Assembly: GCA_041390105.1 (NCBI GenBank)
Contig: JAWKQO010000001.1
Coordinates: forward strand, 870,001 to 934,000
From: Gemmatimonadota bacterium
GTDB taxonomy: Bacteria > Gemmatimonadota > Gemmatimonadetes > Longimicrobiales > Gaopeijiaceae
Reading direction: 5' to 3'
Length of the DNA: 64,000 bases
Part shown: positions 8,488 through 16,838 of the stretch, in pieces
Layout of the letters: each line of letters starts with the position of its first letter
Numbering within the stretch: the first letter of the stretch is position 1
The notes under the pieces: model-generated
What the model saw: only the letters and a program-made list of their open reading frames with translations
Database searches by the model: none
Told to the model about the DNA's origin: nothing
Program-made: the position numbers and the translations under genes

Positions 8488-10752
8488 CTACCGGGCCGGC
8501 GACCCATCCGGAAACGCCTCCCCCGACGCCCCTCGGGCCCGCCGCACCCGCCAACGGCCCGCCGCGTCGACCCGCACCCGGACCGTGCCATTTCGATCCG
8601 TTCGCAGGATGCGTGCCCCGGAGGCGTTCAGCCGAGCCATCACCCCACCATCGGGGTGCCCATAGCGATTGCGGCGACCCACGGAGATCACGGCCAGCTC
8701 CGGTCGAGTCGCCTCCAGCAGGTCCCAGGAGGTGGAGGTGGCACTGCCGTGATGCGCGACCTTGAGGACTTCCAACTCCGACGGGAGCAGGGGCAGCAGG
8801 CTGCGCTCCACCTCCGCGGAGATGTCCCCGGTGAGCAACGCCTCGAAACTCCCGTACCGGAGCAGGAGCACGACCGAGCCATCGTTGAGCGATGCGTCCG
8901 CATCTGCGGTCGCCGGCGAAAGGACCTCGATGCGGACGCCATCGAAGTCCAGCACCTGCCCACTGCGCGCGGGGACCCAGGGAATCCGCTCGGCGTGCGC
9001 GCTGCGCAGGACGTCCAGATAGGGCGACGAAGCGGCCGCGACGCCGGGATCGATCACCGAGCGCACTTCGAGGGCAGCCAGCACGCTCTGAGCACCCCCG
9101 GAATGATCCAGATCGGCGTGGCTCAGCACGAGCGTCTCCAGGATCTCGACGCCATGGTCCGTGAGGAAGGGAACGATCCGGTCGCGCCCCGCATCGAACG
9201 AACGCCCCCGGCCTCCGCTGTCCACGAGCAGCCAACGCCCCCGGGGTGAGCGTACCGCGATGGCGTCCCCCTGCCCGACGTCCAGCACGTACAGGTCCAG
9301 CTCCCCCCTCCCCCCCACTTCCTGCAGCGCCCGCAGCAGCGTGGGCGCCCCCGTCAGCGCGGCGGCCAGCGCCAAGACCCGGACCGGGACCGTGCCACGC
9401 CGCGTGGCCCGCATCACCGCCGCTACCGCGACGGCGGTCACTGCGAGCTGGGGCTTCGAGACCGACTGCGCTGCCCACTCGAAGCTCGCGACCCATTCCA
9501 CCCCACGGGCGAGTCCAGAGGCTCCCCAGGCGGTCACCTGTCCCAGGGCGGGAGCGAGCGGCGGGAGCACCAGTCCCAGCGTCAACGTCAGGACCCCGGA
9601 GACGATCACGACGCCCGCGAACGGGGTCAGCAGCAGCGAGACGGGAACCCCGACCAGAGAGACTTCCCCGAAATGCCAGGCGACGAGCGGTAGGGTCGCC
9701 GCGGTGGCCGCCAGAGTCGCGGCCAACGAGGAAGCGAGGGGCGCGGGCACGGGGGTATCCTCGAGCCAGCGGACGAGCGGCCTGCGCCACAGGATCAGCC
9801 CCAGCATTCCGGCGAAGGAGAGCTGCAAGCCGACGCTCGCCGCCCACTCGGGGCGCACCGCCAGCATCAGCAACGCCGCGCCGCTGAGCGGCGCGGTGCC
9901 GAGCGTCGGGCGCCCTCGGGCCCGCACCCAGGCGGCCGTGCACAGAAACACCGCGGCCCGGGTGGCCGCGCCCGGAAAGCCGATCACCCCGACGTAGGCC
10001 CAGACGGCGGCGACGGTCAGGGACATCCGAGTGGCCGCCGTCAGCGGCGCCAGCAGCAGGGCTCCGTACAACACCACGCCGACGACCCCGACGTGAAACC
10101 CCGAGATGGCGAGCAGATGGGCCACGCCGGCGCGCGCGAACGCCTCTCGTACGTCGGGCGGGATCCGCTCACGCCGAGCGAACAGGAGCGCATCCATCAG
10201 AGGCGCAGCGCGTCCGAAGCGCTCGGCCGAGGCGGCCAGCCCTGCCGCACGCAGCCGGTACGCCCACGCCCCACCCGGCGGCGTGGAGAGGGGTTCGCTG
10301 CTACGAACGATCAGCCACCCCGCCGGGTCGGAATCCGTGCGGCGCCACCACCCTCGCACGCGGACCCGCGCACCCGGTACCGCATGCACGTCCTGCGCGA
10401 GTGTGCGCGCCTCGGCGCCCGCGCACGGACCCACCTCGATCCGGAAGTGAGTGGGCCCCAGGTCCGCGTAGCCCTCGAAACGACCCTCGGCCACGAACGC
10501 GCCGGCGGCTCGTTCGCGAAGGCAGCGCGCGAGAGGATCCCTGAGGACCGCAGACGCGTTCAGCGCGCCCGCGAGCACGCAGACGACGCTCACCAGCCCC
10601 GACCTGCGCGGCGCCGACCCACGGCGCCCGGGGCTCCTGGATGCGACGATGAGACCGCCGAGCGCCCCACCCGCTCCCACCCACCCCGCGGGCCCCACGT
10701 GGGCCAGGGCGAGCAGCGCGCCCGCTGCATAGGCGAGCGCGACCCAGAGCAA
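8488..10752 (-). CDS. comEC: ComEC/Rec2 family DNA-uptake channel protein
   Basis: A 754-residue inner-membrane protein of the natural-competence family that moves single-stranded DNA into the cytoplasm. Order of parts: hydrophobic N-terminus, an OB-like periplasmic stretch (about 75-155), the polytopic competence domain with the LLAISGFHVG motif (about 213-222), then a C-terminal metallo-beta-lactamase domain with VLDVGQGDAI, HADLDHSGG (metal ligands) and VAHHGS. All domains of a full-length ComEC are present. The start is TTG, chosen as the longest frame; it is uncertain, but the hydrophobic N-terminus beginning LWVALAYAAG fits the family. No other competence gene is seen nearby. It lies 76 bases downstream of the LapA-like gene. 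Confidence 0.9.
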   Translation of the reverse strand: MLWVALAYAAGALLALAHVGPAGWVGAGGALGGLIVASRSPGRRGSAPRRSGLVSVVCVLAGALNASAVLRDPLARCLRERAAGAFVAEGRFEGYADLGPTHFRIEVGPCAGAEARTLAQDVHAVPGARVRVRGWWRRTDSDPAGWLIVRSSEPLSTPPGGAWAYRLRAAGLAASAERFGRAAPLMDALLFARRERIPPDVREAFARAGVAHLLAISGFHVGVVGVVLYGALLLAPLTAATRMSLTVAAVWAYVGVIGFPGAATRAAVFLCTAAWVRARGRPTLGTAPLSGAALLMLAVRPEWAASVGLQLSFAGMLGLILWRRPLVRWLEDTPVPAPLASSLAATLAATAATLPLVAWHFGEVSLVGVPVSLLLTPFAGVVIVSGVLTLTLGLVLPPLAPALGQVTAWGASGLARGVEWVASFEWAAQSVSKPQLAVTAVAVAAVMRATRRGTVPVRVLALAAALTGAPTLLRALQEVGGRGELDLYVLDVGQGDAIAVRSPRGRWLLVDSGGRGRSFDAGRDRIVPFLTDHGVEILETLVLSHADLDHSGGAQSVLAALEVRSVIDPGVAAASSPYLDVLRSAHAERIPWVPARSGQVLDFDGVRIEVLSPATADADASLNDGSVVLLLRYGSFEALLTGDISAEVERSLLPLLPSELEVLKVAHHGSATSTSWDLLEATRPELAVISVGRRNRYGHPDGGVMARLNASGARILRTDRNGTVRVRVDAAGRWRVRRARGASGEAFPDGSPAR

Positions 10753-10828
10753 GGGCGCTACGGGCGTTGTGGGTCTCCTGGTACTCGACGACCAAGGAGG
10801 CGAGCCGGGCTAGCCGGTCGCTCCCGGA

Positions 10829-11137
10829 CTACTCCTCCGGATCGGGGCGGAAGAGGTCACGCTGGAAGCGGTCGACCCGCTCACGCTCCTCCCTTCCCTC
10901 CTCCGCCAGCTTCTCCTTGAGCAGGCGCCGCACCTTCAGGTCCGCCTGGATCCCTACCAGCAGCATGATGACCATGCCCAGGATGAGCGAGCCGAACACG
11001 ACCAGGGCGAGCGGCACGCGGTACAGCGTGGTCAGCCCCAGATCCAAGCGTACCCGTTGGGCACCATTCGCCGCGGCGAAGGACAGCGAGGCAATCAGGA
11101 GCACAAGCCCCCCGATCCATCCCACCAACGATCGCAC
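10829..11137 (-). CDS. LapA-domain (DUF1049) small membrane protein
   Basis: A 102-residue protein with two membrane segments (about 5-25 and 42-65) followed by a strongly charged, probably coiled-coil tail (DLKVRRLLKEKLAEEGREE). This architecture matches LapA/YciS-type DUF1049 proteins, which in Enterobacteria interact with the LPS-export adaptor LapB. No lapB is next to it here, so the LPS link is only by family. Its ATG is 3 bases past the miaB stop codon, so the two genes are probably co-translated. Confidence 0.75.
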   Translation of the reverse strand: MRSLVGWIGGLVLLIASLSFAAANGAQRVRLDLGLTTLYRVPLALVVFGSLILGMVIMLLVGIQADLKVRRLLKEKLAEEGREERERVDRFQRDLFRPDPEE

Positions 11138-11140
11138 GGC

Positions 11141-12565
11141 CTAGGCTCCCTCGACCAACTGGCCGGCGAAGGTGGGCCCAGTGGTGCCGGTAAGGCGCAC
11201 GTGCACGTAGCTGCCGATACGCTCCGGGGATGCCTCGAACGCCACCACCTTGGCTCGACGCGTTCGTCCCATCAGCTGTCCGGGCGTTCGTGCCTCGCGC
11301 TCGACCAATACCTCCTCGACGCGCCCGACCTCCGTTTCGTTGATCTCCTGCTGGACGGCGCGCGCCACCTCGATCAACCGCTCGAGTCTGGCAGCACCCA
11401 CGCTGTCCGGGACGAACTCCTCGGGCGGGAGCCGGGTGGCCGGAGTGCCCTCGCGCGGCGAGTAGCGGTAGGTGAACGCATCGTCGAAGCGCACCGCACG
11501 GATCACGGCCAGCGTTTCCTCGAACTCGGCCTCCGTCTCGCCGGGGAAGGCGACGATGACGTCGGTGGAGAGCGCGATGTCAGGGACCTGCGCGCGCACG
11601 TCCTCCACGATGGCGAGGAAGCGATCCACCGTGTAGCGCCGCACCATCCGCTTGAGGATCCGGTCACTCCCGGACTGCAACGGGAGATGGAGCTGCTCGC
11701 ACACGGCGGACTCCTCGGCCATCGCCGCGATCAACTCCTCGCTTACGTCGTTGGGGTGCGGCGACGTGAACCGCACGCGCCGGATGCCCGGGACGCGTGC
11801 CACCGCACGGAGCAAACGCGGGAAGCTCCAGCCCTCGGCCTGGTACGAGTTGACGGTCTGTCCCAACAACGTGACTTCGGTCAGTCCGCCATCGGCCAGG
11901 CGCGTCACCTCCTCCAGGACGTCGGCCGGGCGGCGGTTCTTTTCGGGGCCGCGCACGTAGGGCACGATGCAGAAGGTACAGCGGTGGTCACACCCTCTCT
12001 GGATCGGGATCCACGCTGCCGTGCGCCCCGTGTGGCGCTGCTCCAGACCTTCGTAGTTCTCCCGCGGGTCCAGTTCCAGGACGGTGAGCTGTAGGCCTCG
12101 GCTCTTGGGGCGGGTCCGTGCGCTCCGTCCACCGTGGGCCTGCGCCAACCGCTGCGGGAGATCGCGGTAGCCGTCCGGGCCCACCACCAGATCCACGTAG
12201 GGGGCCTGCTCGAAGAGGGTGTCTCCCAGGCGCTGTGCCATGCAGCCCGTCACGCCGATCAGGATGTCCGGGCGCTCGTTGCGCAGCGCCTGCAGTTGAC
12301 CGACGCGGCCGAGCACCCGTTGCTCCGCATGCTCGCGGATGGCGCACGTGTTGATGAGGATGACGTCGGCGTCTTCCGGCCGCGGGGCGAGCTCGTATCC
12401 GGCCCCGGCCAGAATCCCCTCCATCAGCTCGCCGTCGCTGATGTTCATCTGGCACCCGTAGGTCTCGACGTAGGCCCGTCGCGGGCCGGCGGACGGTTCC
12501 CCCGCCGCCTCCGGCCGATAGCCGCCCTCCGAGCGCTGCGCTCGCTGTGCTGCGGTGGTCGCCAT
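11141..12565 (-). CDS. miaB: tRNA-2-methylthio-N6-dimethylallyladenosine synthase
   Basis: A 474-residue radical-SAM enzyme that adds the 2-methylthio group to i6A37 of tRNAs reading U-starting codons. The N-terminal UPF0004 domain shows its three cluster cysteines in YGCQMNISD, INTCAIREHA and VTGCMAQRLG. The radical-SAM CxxxCxxC is in CDHRCTFCIVPYVRG, and a C-terminal TRAM domain ends the protein (VLVEREARTPGQLMGRTRRAKVV onward). YGCQMN rather than FGCKxN separates MiaB from MtaB. The start at ATG 12565 is chosen over longer frames because residues upstream are low-complexity and unlike the family. The related mtaB gene lies 41 bases upstream. Confidence 0.95.
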   Translation of the reverse strand: MATTAAQRAQRSEGGYRPEAAGEPSAGPRRAYVETYGCQMNISDGELMEGILAGAGYELAPRPEDADVILINTCAIREHAEQRVLGRVGQLQALRNERPDILIGVTGCMAQRLGDTLFEQAPYVDLVVGPDGYRDLPQRLAQAHGGRSARTRPKSRGLQLTVLELDPRENYEGLEQRHTGRTAAWIPIQRGCDHRCTFCIVPYVRGPEKNRRPADVLEEVTRLADGGLTEVTLLGQTVNSYQAEGWSFPRLLRAVARVPGIRRVRFTSPHPNDVSEELIAAMAEESAVCEQLHLPLQSGSDRILKRMVRRYTVDRFLAIVEDVRAQVPDIALSTDVIVAFPGETEAEFEETLAVIRAVRFDDAFTYRYSPREGTPATRLPPEEFVPDSVGAARLERLIEVARAVQQEINETEVGRVEEVLVEREARTPGQLMGRTRRAKVVAFEASPERIGSYVHVRLTGTTGPTFAGQLVEGA

Positions 12566-12606
12566 GGTCAACGGCCCCGAATCGAAGCTGAATCTCGGTG
12601 TCCCGC

Positions 12607-13923
12607 CTACGCCGGGACGAGGGCCCCGGAAGCCGCGTGAATATAGAGATCGGCCGCGGATCCCCGAAGGGTCCCGGTGAGCACGCCTCCGGCCCCGTCC
12701 GCCCCGGCGACGGGGCGCCACCCCTCGACGCGCACGCGCAGATAGTCCTCGGTCAAACCGGCCTGCGCACCCTCGACCACCACTGCGGCCGTGGTCCCGA
12801 TGCGGCGAGTCCGGTACTCCGCGCCCTTGGCCTGAGCCAACTCACGCAGCTCTCGGGCTCGGTCCGCTGCGAGTTCCTTGGGCACGGGATCCGGGAGGTC
12901 CCAGGCCGCGGTGCCCCTGCGGGCGGAAAACGGGAAGACGTGCAGATAGGTGTAGGGCAGCTCGTCCACGAGGGCGCGGGTGTCGGCATGGTCGCGCTCG
13001 CTCTCCCCGGGGAACCCGGTGATCACATCGGCCCCCAGCCCCAGCCACCGGGTTCGTTCCGCCAAGCTCAGCACGCGCTCCCGCACCTGTTCCCGGGTGT
13101 GCCAGCGACGCATGCGGCGTAGCACCGCGTCCGAGCCGCTCTGGAGCGGCATGTGCACGTGGGGCACCAAACGGTCGCCGGCACCCGCCAGCAGGTCGAT
13201 CATGCGATCGTCGAGTTCCGTGGCCTCGACGCTCCCCAGCCGGAACCGCACTCCGTCGATCTGCTCCAGGAGGCGCTCGACCAGACCCGAGAGCGTGATG
13301 CGCGGCTCCAGATCCCGCCCGTAGTGCCCGATGTGGATGCCGGTGATCACCAGCTCGGGATGATGCTCAGCGAGGTGCGACGCTTCCCGTACCACCTCGT
13401 CGGGAGCGCGCGAGCGGCTGGCACCGCGCGCGATCCGCGTGGCACAGAAGGCGCACTTGCGATCGCAACCGTCCTGCACCTTCAACCATCCGCGTGTCCG
13501 CCCCCGACGGGAACGCAGCAAATCCGCGCCAATGGGCTCATGGTCGAGCCGGTCCAAGGAGGAGCGCAGCGTCAGTGGCACGAGGTGCGGCGTCTGCAGC
13601 ACGCCAGCAGCGACTATCTGCGGATCATGCCCTTCGACCACGAAGCTGACGCCCGCCATCTCCCGATAGCGGTCGGCTTCGAGTGCCGCCGAGCACCCGA
13701 GCACCACGATGCGCGCGTCCGGATGTCTGCGGTGGAGCCCCCGGATGGCACGCCGCGCATCGGCATCGGCCTGATGCGTGACCGTGCAGGTGTTCACTAC
13801 GAACACGTTCGCGCGGGAGACGTCATCGGTGGTGGACAGGCCGCGCGCCTCCAGCTCCTGCCGGATGCGCTCGCTGTCGTATTGGTTGGCTTTGCAGCCG
13901 AAGGTCAGGTAGTGGACCGCCAC
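12607..13923 (-). CDS. mtaB: tRNA t6A37 methylthiotransferase
   Basis: A 438-residue radical-SAM methylthiotransferase expected to convert t6A37 to ms2t6A37 in ANN-decoding tRNAs. N-terminal cluster cysteines are in TFGCKANQYDS, NTCTVTHQADADARR and VLGCSAALE. The radical-SAM motif is CDRKCAFCATRIARG. FGCKxNQ is the usual mark of the MtaB/YqeV branch. The start is set at GTG 13923, 14 bases after the stop of the upstream barrel gene; the Shine-Dalgarno is weak, and the family's short N-terminus supports this choice. It sits directly upstream of miaB, pairing two enzymes for the same anticodon-adjacent position. Confidence 0.88.
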   Translation of the reverse strand: MAVHYLTFGCKANQYDSERIRQELEARGLSTTDDVSRANVFVVNTCTVTHQADADARRAIRGLHRRHPDARIVVLGCSAALEADRYREMAGVSFVVEGHDPQIVAAGVLQTPHLVPLTLRSSLDRLDHEPIGADLLRSRRGRTRGWLKVQDGCDRKCAFCATRIARGASRSRAPDEVVREASHLAEHHPELVITGIHIGHYGRDLEPRITLSGLVERLLEQIDGVRFRLGSVEATELDDRMIDLLAGAGDRLVPHVHMPLQSGSDAVLRRMRRWHTREQVRERVLSLAERTRWLGLGADVITGFPGESERDHADTRALVDELPYTYLHVFPFSARRGTAAWDLPDPVPKELAADRARELRELAQAKGAEYRTRRIGTTAAVVVEGAQAGLTEDYLRVRVEGWRPVAGADGAGGVLTGTLRGSAADLYIHAASGALVPA

Positions 13924-13937
13924 TCCGCTGCCGCTGC

Positions 13938-15104
13938 TCAGCGCCCGGAGACGCGCAGGCTGACCGTCATGCGCCAGAAACGCTCCGAGAGTGTGTCGTC
14001 GGAACGCGTGCCGCGCTCGAGCGCCAGATCGATGCCCGCCAGCGTGAACTCCTCGACCTGCGCCAGGTTGAGCGAAAGGCCGGCCGAAAGCGACGACTCG
14101 ACCGGGTCTCCCTCTCCGTAGCGGTAGGGGAGCCCCGCCCGACGATAGCCGAGCCGAATCGGCAGGGTACGCCCGATGAACCGCGGACCGCCCCACTCCA
14201 TGCCCAGACCGAGCGCCGTGACGGCGCCCGTGGTCTCGATGCCGGGGATTCCTGCGTCCGCTCCCGCCCAGTCGGCGTAGCGGAAGCCACCGGTCACCAT
14301 CAAGCGCCGCGTGAGCGCGGCACTGGCGCCGAAGCGGTACTCGAGAGGAAGGTCGAAGGTGGCGCCCTCCGCATCGAAGCCGGGTTTGGGATCGGCCTTC
14401 AGGCTGCCGGACCACCCCACGGCCGCCCCCAGCCGTACGATGGGAACGGGATCGAACTGCACGCCGACGGAGCCGGCCGTGCCCGAATAGGACCACGCCG
14501 CCACCTCGGTGAACGTCGCCACGTCGTTCCCGACCGATAGCGAATCCAGCGTGCGCGTGAAGGCACGATCGAGCCGCCCCGTGTAGCGACCGAAGGCCGC
14601 ACCGACCCCGACCCGCTCGCCGATCCGCCTCCCCCATCCAACCTGGAACAGGGCCACGCCGCCTTGCGATTCGAAGCGGTCCTCAGCGGCAACGGATTCA
14701 CCCCCCACGTCCACGGTGGTGGTCCGCTCCGCCGCCCAGCGCTGATCGAAGACGCCTTGGTAGGTGGCGGTCAGGTTCCCCCAGGGACCGATGGGATAGC
14801 CTACGGCGAGCATGGGGAAGCGGACCCCCTGTAGATCACCCGCCAGCGAACCTTCCTCATAGCGACCCCAGGTGGGCTGCATGGTGGCCATGAGCGTAGG
14901 GAGCGCGATGGTCGCTGCGCTGGCCGGGTCGTTCGGGACCATCGAGCCACCGAGCAGCCCCGGTCCGACCACCCCCAGCGCCCGGGCCCGGGCGTCGAGC
15001 GCCTCCAGCGGCAGACCCAACCCTCCCGACCCGAACAACGATTGGCCAGCGAGCGGGCCGTGCAGCGCCAGCAGCAGCGCCAGCCCCGACAGAGTGCGCT
15101 TCAT
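13938..15104 (-). CDS. Predicted outer-membrane beta-barrel protein (PorV/FadL-like)
   Basis: A 388-residue exported protein of unknown function. A signal peptide (residues 1-20, ending LAGQ) precedes alternating hydrophobic and glycine/aromatic-rich strands through the whole length, such as VALFQVGWGRRIGERVGVG and GAAVGWSGSL. Its early segment (ARALGVVGPGLLGGSMVPNDPASAAT) resembles the start of PorV/PorQ and FadL-like barrels, where an NPA-type motif follows the signal peptide; here it reads NDPASA. The final residue is Arg, not aromatic, which is unusual for a barrel. Its ATG overlaps the stop of the upstream lipoprotein gene by 4 bases (ATGA), so the two are probably produced together. Type IX secretion genes were not seen, so a PorV role is not claimed. 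Confidence 0.65.
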   Translation of the reverse strand: MKRTLSGLALLLALHGPLAGQSLFGSGGLGLPLEALDARARALGVVGPGLLGGSMVPNDPASAATIALPTLMATMQPTWGRYEEGSLAGDLQGVRFPMLAVGYPIGPWGNLTATYQGVFDQRWAAERTTTVDVGGESVAAEDRFESQGGVALFQVGWGRRIGERVGVGAAFGRYTGRLDRAFTRTLDSLSVGNDVATFTEVAAWSYSGTAGSVGVQFDPVPIVRLGAAVGWSGSLKADPKPGFDAEGATFDLPLEYRFGASAALTRRLMVTGGFRYADWAGADAGIPGIETTGAVTALGLGMEWGGPRFIGRTLPIRLGYRRAGLPYRYGEGDPVESSLSAGLSLNLAQVEEFTLAGIDLALERGTRSDDTLSERFWRMTVSLRVSGR

Positions 15105-16444
15105 CGGATACCTACCTTGCCGCCCACGGTCAGGATGAGGCGGAGCACCGGCGCCCCCGAGCCCCCCAGTCCCGCGAACGACATGAATTCGAGGGACGAC
15201 GGCTCGACGGGACTGATCAGCGCCAGACTATTCACGGCGACCGTCCCTGAGTCGGGCTCGATGAGGTTCTGGATGAACGGCGTGATGGACACCGGCACGG
15301 TCTGCCCGGGCGCGCTGGAGAACGCCGGCCCGCTGATACGGATCCCCGCGAAGGGAGTCAGAAGATCACCCAGTGGCGATCTCGGGAACGTCTCGGGTGC
15401 GAGCAACTGTCGCGCACCGATGCTGATGGAGTCGCGTGGCTGGAACGCGGGCGGCCCCTCGATCGTGGTCAGGAGCAGCTGGGCGGAGCTGAGCTCGTCC
15501 GCACGCAAGGTCAGCGGACAGGTCACGACCGCACACAGCGCAGCAGGACCGGTGAGCTGGGCCGGCAGCGCAAGGGAGAGCGATGCCCGCCAGGCCGGGG
15601 CCCCTCCCACGCGCAACTCCCCTCCCGTTGGGGAAGGGATGGGATCATAGATGAAGGTCACCCCCGAGAAGTCGTCCGCGGGGGAGGTCAGCACCACGCT
15701 GGTGTCCGGGTTCACGCTGGGTTGGACCTCCACCTGGATGCTGAAGTTGGAGATCCTCAAGCGGGTCCCGGGCGTGCGCGTATCGAGCCGAACCCCCCGC
15801 ACCCGCGTCGTGGAATCCTGCACCATGCTCAGCGCAGCGCTGTCCAGCGGAATCCGGAACGTATCGGCGCTGACGGTCGGCACCCAGGTGCCCTCCGCCA
15901 GGAACGCGACGGGACCCGCGCCGGGCTCCGTCCAGGGCTCCTGAGCGCCGACGGAATCGACAGCCCACTCCCAGGACGCGGTCTCGCCGTGCCAGATCCG
16001 GTCGACGCGGCCGACGGAGATCCCGACGGAGTCCTCGTACACACTGGCGGCGGTGTCGACGATCCCGACCAGAAACGCGTTGAGGGTGGTGAGCAGCGTG
16101 TCGCTCACGCTGGCACCCGTCGTGTCGAGCACGGTCACCGACGTGGCCCCGGGGATGAAGCGCACGAGCGTGCGCGCTTCCAGGGAGTCCGCCGAATACT
16201 GATGCGCGATGAACCCCACGCGGCTCCCGTCCCCGCCGATCAGCTCGCTGGTGCGCCCGAACCCGCCCGCCGTCCTGGCGGAGGTGAGGAACTCGGAGGC
16301 GGGTAGCATCACCTCAACCGTGATGGGCTCGACCGGGACCAACCCGGGATCCTGCGCGGTCGGCACCTCGTTCTGGCACGCCGCCAGCACAAGCAGGCCG
16401 AGGAGGCCTGAAGTGGCCCGGTGCTTCCTTCCGATGCTACTCAG
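15101..16444 (-). CDS. Lipoprotein of unknown function, probable CTG start
   Basis: I do not recognise the family. The usual frame would start at GTG 16390 and give MLAAC, with no room for a signal peptide. Reading the same frame upstream gives a complete lipoprotein signal (MSSIGRKHRATSGLLGLL then VLAAC), and no ATG, GTG or TTG exists between the upstream stop at 16490-16492 and 16390. A CTG at 16444 has a purine-rich GAGGAGGGGG 6 bases before it, so I place the start there (447 residues, Cys23 lipidated); ATC at 16435 is the other candidate. The mature part is rich in Ser, Thr and beta-strand patterns and was probably located in the outer membrane. It overlaps cdd by 8 bases and the barrel gene by 4, which suggests translation coupling and a lipoprotein-barrel pair. 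Confidence 0.6.
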   Translation of the reverse strand: MSSIGRKHRATSGLLGLLVLAACQNEVPTAQDPGLVPVEPITVEVMLPASEFLTSARTAGGFGRTSELIGGDGSRVGFIAHQYSADSLEARTLVRFIPGATSVTVLDTTGASVSDTLLTTLNAFLVGIVDTAASVYEDSVGISVGRVDRIWHGETASWEWAVDSVGAQEPWTEPGAGPVAFLAEGTWVPTVSADTFRIPLDSAALSMVQDSTTRVRGVRLDTRTPGTRLRISNFSIQVEVQPSVNPDTSVVLTSPADDFSGVTFIYDPIPSPTGGELRVGGAPAWRASLSLALPAQLTGPAALCAVVTCPLTLRADELSSAQLLLTTIEGPPAFQPRDSISIGARQLLAPETFPRSPLGDLLTPFAGIRISGPAFSSAPGQTVPVSITPFIQNLIEPDSGTVAVNSLALISPVEPSSLEFMSFAGLGGSGAPVLRLILTVGGKVGIR

Positions 16445-16838
16445 CGGACACCCCCTCCTCGAAGCGGAACGCCACCGGAAGCAACTCGCTCAAACGCCAC
16501 TCGCCCCGCCCTCCCTTCTCTGCGATAGATACGATCTCGATGTCGTCCGCGAACTCGGCCAGCACCTGACGGCAGGCGCCGCACGGCGGAATGGGCCGCT
16601 CTGCGTCCGAGACGATCACCACCCGCCTGAACTCGCGTCGACCCGCGGCCACGGCCGCGGCCACCGCCGAGCGCTCGGCGCACAGGGTGAGACCGAACGA
16701 CCCGTTCTCCACGTTGCATCCCGCCCAGAGCGACCCGTCCGTACACTCGAGGGCAGCGCCCACGTGGAGCCCCGAATAGGGCGCGTACGCCCTGGAGCGC
16801 GCGGAACGCGCCACTCCCTCTGCGCCGTCAGTCGCCAC
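16437..16838 (-). CDS. cdd: Cytidine deaminase
   Basis: A 133-residue homotetramer-type cytidine deaminase of pyrimidine salvage, converting cytidine or deoxycytidine to uridine forms. The zinc site is complete: Cys53 with catalytic Glu55 in NGSFGLTLCAERSA, and Cys86 and Cys89 in PPCGACRQ. CNVEN (41-45) is the substrate-binding strand. The length is normal for the small class. The GTG start overlaps the end of alr by 11 bases, and its own end overlaps the next lipoprotein gene, so it lies in the middle of a coupled unit. Confidence 0.93.
   Translation of the reverse strand: MATDGAEGVARSARSRAYAPYSGLHVGAALECTDGSLWAGCNVENGSFGLTLCAERSAVAAAVAAGRREFRRVVIVSDAERPIPPCGACRQVLAEFADDIEIVSIAEKGGRGEWRLSELLPVAFRFEEGVSAE

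Noticed and set aside
8444..9943. Long in-frame extension in front of fructose-bisphosphatase
   Set aside because: It overlaps comEC in another frame, and the sequence is unlike any phosphatase N-terminus; the enzyme is complete from ATG 8443.
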